Assembly: GCA_902554705.1 (NCBI GenBank)
Contig: CACDPP010000007.1
Span: 1-64,000, forward strand
Length of the DNA stretch: 64,000 nt
Reading direction: 5' to 3'
Source: Paracoccaceae bacterium
Lineage (GTDB): Bacteria; Pseudomonadota; Alphaproteobacteria; Rhodobacterales; Rhodobacteraceae
Below are positions 58,261 to 64,000 of this stretch, one piece after another; within the stretch, counting starts at the first letter, position 1, and each line of letters begins with the position of its first letter. Position numbers and translations under genes: made by a program. The notes below the pieces were generated by a model. It searched no databases, was not told where the DNA came from, and saw only the letters and a program-made list of their open reading frames with translations.

Positions 58261-59172
58261 ATGGTTTCAAAACGTAAAGGCAATAATATAAACGGTTGGA
58301 TAATTATAGACAAACCTGCCGGCATCACATCTACTGGTGTGGTGAGTAAAATTAAGCGGGCTTTTAACGCAAAAAAAGTTGGACATGCCGGTACATTAGA
58401 TCCAGATGCAACGGGTGTTTTGCCAATCGCTTTGGGTGAAGCCACAAAAACTATTCCGTATATCATGGATGAAATAAAATCATATCATTTTTGCATAAAA
58501 TTAGGTGAGGCAACAGATACCGATGACGCTTCCGGCCAAATTATTAACATAAGCAGCAAGCGCCCGAGTGATAATAAGGTCTCTACGCTTTTACACAAAT
58601 ATACAGGCTTAATAGAACAAATACCACCTAACTATTCAGCAATCAAAGTTAATGGAGTTCGGGCCTATGATTTAGCCCGTTCAGGCACACAATTAAAATT
58701 AAAGTCTCGCTCCCTTTTTGTGAAAGAGCTTCAATTTTTAAAGCGAATTGATGATGATCATGTTTTACTTCAATTAACTTGTGGAAAAGGTGGATATGTG
58801 AGATCAATCGCTCGAGATCTTGGCAAAGACTTAAAATGTTTTGCACATGTAAAATGGCTTAGACGCATATGGGCAGGACCATTTGAAATAGAAAATTCCA
58901 TTACACTCAAAAAAATTGAAGATTTACAAAAATTATCTTCCTTGATGAAACTTTTACAACCCTTAGAAGTTGGTTTGCAAAACTTACCTTTTATAACATG
59001 TAGCAAGAATGACGTTGTTCATATAGCAAATGGAAGATCCATTACCGTAAGCGCAAAGAAGATTGAGGCAGACGAAAAATGCTGGATTGAATTTAATGGA
59101 AAAGCATTAGCTCTGGGAACTGTAAGAGACAGTCAATTTTATCCATCACGTGTGCTCAATATTGAAAATTAA
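58261..59172 (+). CDS. truB: tRNA pseudouridine(55) synthase
   Basis: Makes the pseudouridine 55 of the tRNA T loop. 303 residues: GWIIIDKPAGITST near 12, VGHAGTLDPDATGVLP near 40-55 with the catalytic Asp47, YxFxIKLGEATDTDDASG near 78, and KxxGGYVRSIARDLG-like motif (CGKGGYVRSIARDLGK) near 180. Followed 14 bp later by the DUF1643 gene and then rpsO and pnp, the common truB-rpsO-pnp order with one insertion. Confidence 0.97.
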   Translation: MVSKRKGNNINGWIIIDKPAGITSTGVVSKIKRAFNAKKVGHAGTLDPDATGVLPIALGEATKTIPYIMDEIKSYHFCIKLGEATDTDDASGQIINISSKRPSDNKVSTLLHKYTGLIEQIPPNYSAIKVNGVRAYDLARSGTQLKLKSRSLFVKELQFLKRIDDDHVLLQLTCGKGGYVRSIARDLGKDLKCFAHVKWLRRIWAGPFEIENSITLKKIEDLQKLSSLMKLLQPLEVGLQNLPFITCSKNDVVHIANGRSITVSAKKIEADEKCWIEFNGKALALGTVRDSQFYPSRVLNIEN

Positions 59173-59186
59173 ATTGTATTCAAATC

Positions 59187-59729
59187 ATGAAAAATTCAAA
59201 ATTAGTTACAAAATATTATAAAAATGAAGATACACATTCCAAAGCTGTCTATTCAAGTTGTGAAAAGTATAGATATAGTCTTACTCGCATTTGGAATGAG
59301 GAGGGGAAAAAATTACATTTCGTAATGCTTAATCCCTCCACGGCAACTGAAATTCAAAACGACCCAACAGTTGAACGCTGTGAGCGAAGAGCGCGCATTT
59401 TAAATTTTGGATCCTTCAGGGTAACCAATATCTTTGCATGGAGAGATACAGACCCAAAAAAAATGAAATGTGCGAAAGACCCTGTGGGCTTGCAGAATGA
59501 TCAGTCTATCCTTGATGGATGCCACTGGGCAGATTGCACTATTGCCGCGTGGGGCAACCATGGCTTACATTTGGACAGAGGCAAGTACGTAATAGAATTA
59601 ATGAAGAAATGTGGCAAACCCATTTTCCACTTGGGTATTTCTAAAGTTGCTCAACCCAAACACCCTCTTTATATCTCATATGATATTTCCCCGACAAAAT
59701 GGTTGGTAAACAATAATAATCTAACCTAA
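59187..59729 (+). CDS. DUF1643-family protein
   Basis: 180 residues. The core FVMLNPSTATEIQNDPTVERCERRARILNFGSFRVTNIFAWRDTDPK matches DUF1643, followed by the WGNHGLHLDRG segment. The family is widespread but of unknown function. It stands between truB and rpsO, where most genomes have no such gene, on the same strand and 14 bp from truB. Confidence 0.92.
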   Translation: MKNSKLVTKYYKNEDTHSKAVYSSCEKYRYSLTRIWNEEGKKLHFVMLNPSTATEIQNDPTVERCERRARILNFGSFRVTNIFAWRDTDPKKMKCAKDPVGLQNDQSILDGCHWADCTIAAWGNHGLHLDRGKYVIELMKKCGKPIFHLGISKVAQPKHPLYISYDISPTKWLVNNNNLT

Positions 59730-59819
59730 TTGATTATTTGGTTTTGGAAACAGACTGACAAAAACGAAATGTTTTTTTTATTTGCACTTTCCAATTAAAA
59801 AAAAATGAGATAAGCGCGT

Positions 59820-59898
59820 GGTCTCATTAATGCCTTAAGGAGCTTCGCTGGACGTCATCCCGGCCTAAGCTATTAAATTTGACCTAAAAGGAGAATAA
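59820..59898 (+). other. rpsO 5' leader
   Basis: This stretch upstream of rpsO is richer in G and C than its surroundings and holds short self-complementary parts (for example CCTTAAGG and CCGG). In other bacteria S15 controls its own mRNA through such a leader. No defined pseudoknot can be drawn with confidence. AAAGGAG at the end is the ribosome site. Confidence 0.35.
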
Positions 59899-59899
59899 G

Positions 59900-60169
59900 A
59901 TGTCGATAAGCGCTGAAGAAAAAGCCAAGGTCATAAGTGATTTTGCAACCAAAAAAGGCGATACAGGGTCACCTGAAGTCCAAATTGCAATTTTAACCTC
60001 AAGAATAAACACTTTGACGGAACATTTCAAAGAGCATCACAAAGATAACCATGGTCGCAGAGGCCTTTTAAAAATGGTGGCCCAAAGAAGAAAACTTCTA
60101 GACTATCTTAAAGGTAAGGAAGAGGCGCGTTATCAAACTGTGATTAAAAAACTCGGAATACGGCGGTAA
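59900..60169 (+). CDS. rpsO: 30S ribosomal protein S15
   Basis: 89 residues, the usual length, with the S15 motif [41 protein letters not shown]. It binds the central domain of 16S rRNA early in 30S assembly. Strong AAAGGAG site before the ATG. It is followed by pnp after a 206-bp structured gap, as in most bacteria. Confidence 0.98.
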   Translation: MSISAEEKAKVISDFATKKGDTGSPEVQIAILTSRINTLTEHFKEHHKDNHGRRGLLKMVAQRRKLLDYLKGKEEARYQTVIKKLGIRR

Positions 60170-60281
60170 AAATAAAAAATACTTTAATAAATTATTCGAT
60201 TTTTTTATTTGCAACCGCTGCATTTGAATAAAGCATTCCCTTTTCGATAAAACTAATATAATTGCCACTCATCTGAAATCT

Positions 60282-60359
60282 GGCGCCCAGACCCAGCGCC
60301 CGAAATATAAGATATAGGGTCAGAGGGAATCCGCCCTCTACGTCAAAGGCCTTTCGGCC
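60282..60359 (+). promoter_or_regulatory. Structured 5' leader of pnp
   Basis: Several stems occur in a row just before pnp: GGCGC with GCGCC (60282-60300), AGAGGG with CCCTCT (60322-60339) and GGCC with GGCC (60348-60359). In enteric bacteria the pnp leader is cut by RNase III and then controlled by PNPase itself. The same kind of control is likely here; the cleavage site cannot be fixed from sequence. Confidence 0.55.
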
Positions 60360-60375
60360 ATTTTAGGAAGTAAAG

Positions 60376-62523
60376 ATGTTTAAAGAATTTAAGAAAACTA
60401 TGAAATGGGGTGAAGAAACACTCACCCTCGAGACCGGAAAAGTAGCCCGCCAAGCGGACGGTACAGTGATTGCAACTTTGGGTGAAACTTCAGTAATGGC
60501 AAACGTGACTTTTGCCAAAGAAATGAAAGAAGGACAGGACTTCTTTCCACTAACAGTACATTATCAAGAAAAATATTATGCTGCAGGGAAGATACCCGGC
60601 GGATTTTTTAAGCGGGAGGCACGCCCCACTGAAAAAGAGACCCTTACTGCACGGTTAATCGATCGACCTATGCGTCCACTATTTGTAGATGGGTTCAAAC
60701 ATGAAGTACTGGTAATGTGTACCGTCTTATCTCATGATTTAGTGAACGACCCAGACATTGTAGCACTCATTGCAGCATCAGCTGCTTTGACTATCTCTGG
60801 AGTTCCATTTATGGGGCCAGTCGGAGCTGCAAGAGTGGGTTACGTCGACGGTGAGTATATTTTAAATCCTGAAGTTGAAGACATGGATCAACTTAGGACA
60901 AACCCAGAGCAACGACTAGATTTAGTCGTAGCTGGAACAAAAGACGCTGTTATGATGGTAGAGTCTGAGGCCTATGAGTTAACTGAAGATGAAATTTTGG
61001 GGGCTGTAAATTTTGCTCATGAGCAAATCCAGCCCGTTATAGACCTTATAATTGGGCTGGCTGAAGATGCAGCGAATGAACCTTTCGATTTCAAAGCTCC
61101 AGATTATTCGGATCTTTATTCTTCTATTAAAAAGGCAGGCGAGAAAAATATGCGAAAAGCCTTTGCTTTAAAGGATAAGCAAGAGAGAGTTTCGGCAGTT
61201 ACACAAGCCAGGGACGATATCAAAAACAGTCTCAGTGAGGAACAATTAGAAGATCCCAATTTAGGATCAGCGATGAAGAAGCTTGAAGCTTCAATTCTGC
61301 GGGGCGACGTTGTCAAAACTGGCAAACGCATTGATGGGAGGAAAACCACTGAAGTTCGAGATATCGTTTGTGAAACAGGTTTACTTCCAAGGACACATGG
61401 ATCTGCGCTTTTTACAAGAGGCGAAACCCAAGGGCTTGTAGTAACAACACTGGGTACAGGGGACGATGAACAAATAATTGATGCGTTACATGGTAATTCT
61501 CGTTCTAATTTTCTACTTCACTATAACTTCCCACCATATTCAGTGGGAGAAGTTGGCAGAGTAGGACCACCCGGCCGAAGAGAAGTAGGTCATGGAAAAT
61601 TAGCTTGGAGAGCTTTGCAAGCAGTTTTACCCCCTGCTACAGATTTTCCTTATACTATCCGCGTAGTATCTGAAATCACCGAGTCAAACGGGTCTTCGTC
61701 CATGGCGTCTGTCTGTGGAGGTTCTCTTTCAATGATGGATGCCGGTGTTCCACTCAAAGCCCCAGTCGCTGGCGTTGCGATGGGTTTGATTTTGGAGGAT
61801 GAGGGTTCATACGCAATTTTGACAGATATTCTAGGCGATGAAGATCACCTCGGCGATATGGATTTTAAAGTTGCTGGAACTGAAAATGGGATCACTTCTC
61901 TTCAAATGGATATCAAAGTTGCTGGAATTACTTCAGAAATTATGAGGAATGCTCTTGCCCAGGCTAAAGATGGCCGAATGCACATCCTCGGTGAGATGTC
62001 TAAGTCCATTTCTGAGGCTGGCTCTTTCTCAGTTCATGCTCCAAAAATTGAAACTATGCAAATTCCTACTGATAAAATCCGAGAGGTAATTGGATCGGGA
62101 GGAAAGGTAATTAGAGAAATAGTTGAAACATCTGGCGCTAAAGTCGATATAAATGACGATGGGCAAATCAAAATTGCTTCCAATGACGCAGACGCGATAA
62201 AGAGTGCATACGATATGATTCATTCCATTGTAGCTGAGCCAGAAGTAAACGAAATATATACTGGAAAAGTTGTTAAAGTTGTTGATTTTGGCGCCTTCGT
62301 CAATTTCTTTGGCAAAAGAGATGGCTTGGTGCATGTTAGCCAGATAGAAAATCGCCGCATAAATCACCCATCTGATGTACTGAAGGAAGGTCAGGAAGTT
62401 AAAGTAAAACTACTCGGCTTTGATGACCGGGGCAAAGTACGGTTGTCTATGAAAGTAGTAGACCAAGAGACTGGTGAAGAAATAAAAGAAGATAAAAAAG
62501 ATAAAAGTAGCGATAAAGATTAA
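60376..62523 (+). CDS. pnp: Polyribonucleotide nucleotidyltransferase
   Basis: PNPase, the phosphorolytic 3'-5' exoribonuclease of RNA decay and the degradosome. 715 residues: two RNase PH-like domains (about 10-145 and 315-545; [43 protein letters not shown]), a KH domain near 555-615 ([15 protein letters not shown]) and an S1 domain near 622-690 ([28 protein letters not shown]). The end is Lys/Asp-rich. AGGAAG precedes the ATG. A terminator closes it. Confidence 0.98.
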   Translation: MFKEFKKTMKWGEETLTLETGKVARQADGTVIATLGETSVMANVTFAKEMKEGQDFFPLTVHYQEKYYAAGKIPGGFFKREARPTEKETLTARLIDRPMRPLFVDGFKHEVLVMCTVLSHDLVNDPDIVALIAASAALTISGVPFMGPVGAARVGYVDGEYILNPEVEDMDQLRTNPEQRLDLVVAGTKDAVMMVESEAYELTEDEILGAVNFAHEQIQPVIDLIIGLAEDAANEPFDFKAPDYSDLYSSIKKAGEKNMRKAFALKDKQERVSAVTQARDDIKNSLSEEQLEDPNLGSAMKKLEASILRGDVVKTGKRIDGRKTTEVRDIVCETGLLPRTHGSALFTRGETQGLVVTTLGTGDDEQIIDALHGNSRSNFLLHYNFPPYSVGEVGRVGPPGRREVGHGKLAWRALQAVLPPATDFPYTIRVVSEITESNGSSSMASVCGGSLSMMDAGVPLKAPVAGVAMGLILEDEGSYAILTDILGDEDHLGDMDFKVAGTENGITSLQMDIKVAGITSEIMRNALAQAKDGRMHILGEMSKSISEAGSFSVHAPKIETMQIPTDKIREVIGSGGKVIREIVETSGAKVDINDDGQIKIASNDADAIKSAYDMIHSIVAEPEVNEIYTGKVVKVVDFGAFVNFFGKRDGLVHVSQIENRRINHPSDVLKEGQEVKVKLLGFDDRGKVRLSMKVVDQETGEEIKEDKKDKSSDKD

Positions 62524-62542
62524 AATCCAAACTCATTAGTTC

Positions 62543-62574
62543 AAAAGCCCCAAAGCGAATGTCTTGGGGCTTTT
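62543..62574 (+). terminator. Intrinsic terminator of pnp
   Basis: AAAAGCCCCAA (62543-62553) pairs with TTGGGGCTTTT (62564-62574), an 11-bp stem ending in a T-run, about 20 bp after the pnp stop. A clear rho-independent terminator. Confidence 0.9.
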
Positions 62575-62611
62575 CTATGGATGCATATGTTTTTTAGATA
62601 ATAAATTCACT

Positions 62612-63583
62612 TTACAGTTTTGCTGATCTTGCTCGTAATTTTATCAAACTAAGTACTACATCTATAGTTGGAGTTGGTGTTTTTGTTATGCTACCTAATT
62701 CTTGAACTGAGGTTATAAGTGCATCTATTTCCATTGGACGACCTTTATCAAGATCTTGCAACATAGATGTTCTATGAGCGCCTACCGCAGCGCCTCCATC
62801 TATTCTTCTTTCAACATCGATAGGAAATTTGACACCAAGCTTTTCTGCTATTAATTGCGCTTCAACCATCATTTTTCTAGCCACATCCCTAGTGCCTATA
62901 TCTGTACATAAAACATCTAACGTTGCATGAGTTAGGGCAGAAATAGGGTTAAACGAAAGATTTCCCCACAATTTTACCCAGATTTCATCCCTTAATTTAG
63001 GGCGAACGGGTGCTTTAATACCTGCTGCGGTCAATGCTTTAGAGAGCTTTAAAGCTCGATCGGACTTTGAACCATCTGGCTCACCCAAAGAAAAACGATT
63101 TCCCTCTATATGCTTTATGACGCCAGGTTCTATCACTTCCGCTGCTGGATAAACAACACAGCCTAAAACTTTATCAGGACCAAAAGCTTCCCACTGAACA
63201 TTTCCTGGATCAACTGAATTTACTCTTGTACCTTCAAACTCGCCACCAACTTTATGAAAATACCACCAAGGAATGCCGTTCACACCAGACACTATAGTAG
63301 TTTTCTCATTTATCAGAGGTTCCATTTTGTTGACTATTAATGGTACCGAGTGTGCCTTTAATGTGATAATCACATAATCTTGAATTCCTAAATCCTCCGG
63401 ATTTTCAGAAGCCATGACTGGAACTGTAATGTCATTCTCTTCTTCGATCAGCCGCAGTCCATTTTTTTTCATTGCTTCTAAATGTGGCCCACGTGCAACC
63501 AAACTGACATCAGCGCCCACTTGTGCCAATTTAACGCCCATGTAGCCACCAATTGCACCCGCTCCAAAAATACAAATTTTCAT
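62612..63583 (-). CDS. 2-dehydropantoate 2-reductase-like protein
   Basis: 323 residues of the ApbA/PanE family, which reduces ketopantoate to pantoate with NADPH in the CoA pathway. The N-terminal nucleotide loop is FGAGAIGGYMGVKLAQ. LKAHSVP near 76 and the C-terminal LRDEIWVKLWGNLSFNPISALT near 198-220 with Lys and Asn of the active site are present, followed by KGRPMEID near 288. In this lineage several paralogues act on other 2-oxoacids, so panE itself is not assured. It is 9 bp from the acyl-CoA synthetase end on the same strand. Confidence 0.9.
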   Translation of the reverse strand: MKICIFGAGAIGGYMGVKLAQVGADVSLVARGPHLEAMKKNGLRLIEEENDITVPVMASENPEDLGIQDYVIITLKAHSVPLIVNKMEPLINEKTTIVSGVNGIPWWYFHKVGGEFEGTRVNSVDPGNVQWEAFGPDKVLGCVVYPAAEVIEPGVIKHIEGNRFSLGEPDGSKSDRALKLSKALTAAGIKAPVRPKLRDEIWVKLWGNLSFNPISALTHATLDVLCTDIGTRDVARKMMVEAQLIAEKLGVKFPIDVERRIDGGAAVGAHRTSMLQDLDKGRPMEIDALITSVQELGSITKTPTPTIDVVLSLIKLRARSAKL

Positions 63584-63592
63584 AATTTTTCC

Positions 63593-64000
63593 TTATAACA
63601 GGCCAAGCTTTTCAGCCATGCCAATCCTTTGCATTTTACCTGTGGCGCCTTTTGGGATTTCATCCAAAATTACAACATGACGTGGCACTTTGAAATCAGC
63701 CATCCTCTCCTTAGCAAAGCTTTTTATATCCTTATCATCACATTTACTGCCATTCGATAGAACAACAGCTGCAGCAACCTCTTCTCCAAGCTTGGGATGG
63801 GGTAACGCAAACGTAACAACTTGATTAATTTCAGGATGGCTCAATAAAATACTATCTACCTCTAATGGTGAAATTTTTTCTCCACCTCTGTTGATTATTT
63901 CCTTTAGTCGTCCAGTCAAATAAAGGAACCCATCTTCATCAAAAGCACCTTGGTCACCAGTACGAAACCAACGGTCTCCTTTAATTTCGAAAAAACTTTT
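63593..64000 (-). CDS. Acyl-CoA synthetase (AMP-binding), partial at the window edge
   Basis: The visible part is the C-terminal domain of an AMP-forming ligase; the start lies beyond the window. In frame from the right edge: [38 protein letters not shown], with the hinge Asp/Arg motif, and the end [22 protein letters not shown] with the catalytic Lys. It activates a carboxylic acid with ATP and joins it to CoA. Substrate cannot be told. The 9-bp gap to the ketopantoate-reductase-like gene suggests one transcript. Confidence 0.92.
   Translation of the reverse strand, partial: KSFFEIKGDRWFRTGDQGAFDEDGFLYLTGRLKEIINRGGEKISPLEVDSILLSHPEINQVVTFALPHPKLGEEVAAAVVLSNGSKCDDKDIKSFAKERMADFKVPRHVVILDEIPKGATGKMQRIGMAEKLGLL

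Overview
The window reads as one contiguous stretch of chromosome from a low-GC marine alphaproteobacterium, most likely a Rhodobacterales (Roseobacter-related) lineage. That placement is inference. It rests on the protein style (pyrB-pyrC-plsY; purH-lspA-DUF3035; def-def-like-fmt; rsmB next to a DUF1674 gene; smc; rpsO-pnp; accD-folC; glnK-amtB) and on alpha-type regulatory motifs (a GAAC-N7-GAAC LexA box). Genes are tightly packed on both strands and no gap exceeds about 230 bp. I see no rRNA, tRNA, CRISPR array, transposase, integrase, phage gene or recognisable defence island.

Layout. 1-5.6 kb: the end of a DsbD-N-type redox protein, then an RND efflux pump and its adaptor. 5.6-11 kb: moaB and a uracil-DNA glycosylase, divergent from the pyrB-pyrC-plsY operon, then an alpha/beta hydrolase and prs. 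12-14 kb: a nitrogen operon, glnK-amtB plus an unlisted 45-aa membrane protein. 14-18 kb: a bifunctional penicillin-binding protein and the mlaA-mlaC lipid-asymmetry pair. 18-30 kb: a RidA-like protein, a DUF482 acyltransferase-like protein, a pterin dehydratase, a peroxiredoxin, a ferredoxin-reductase-like flavoprotein, rsmD, map, sfsA, a cinA-like gene, an OmpA-family protein, fadH, a lipoprotein and a CPBP protease. 30-36 kb: accD-folC, zapE, a frameshifted hydrolase and an ornithine-cyclodeaminase-like protein. 36-40 kb: glutathione-dependent formaldehyde detoxification (frmA, fghA) with a permease and a c-type cytochrome. 40-42 kb: a solitary SOS-controlled imuB. 42-50 kb: a DUF3035 lipoprotein remnant, lspA, purH, a heparinase-like protein, rsmB, a DUF1674 protein, fmt, a degenerate deformylase and def. 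50-64 kb: a PatB-type lyase, a lytic transglycosylase, smc, a GntR regulator, truB, rpsO, pnp, a ketopantoate-reductase-like protein and the end of an acyl-CoA synthetase.

Three genes (amtB, the 34.1-35.0 kb hydrolase and fmt) each carry a one-base length change in a homopolymer (A7, G9, T6), and the corrected reading frame restores family-typical sequence. The simplest joint explanation is sequencing or assembly error, but slippage-based variation is not excluded.

The least expected biology is modest. A 45-aa single-pass membrane protein follows glnK-amtB behind a perfect hairpin, with an NtrC-like palindrome upstream of the operon. The pyrC product lacks the dihydroorotase metal ligands. 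The second deformylase has lost its catalytic glutamate. imuB has a LexA box but no imuA or dnaE2 beside it. I found no clear, large, previously undescribed system.
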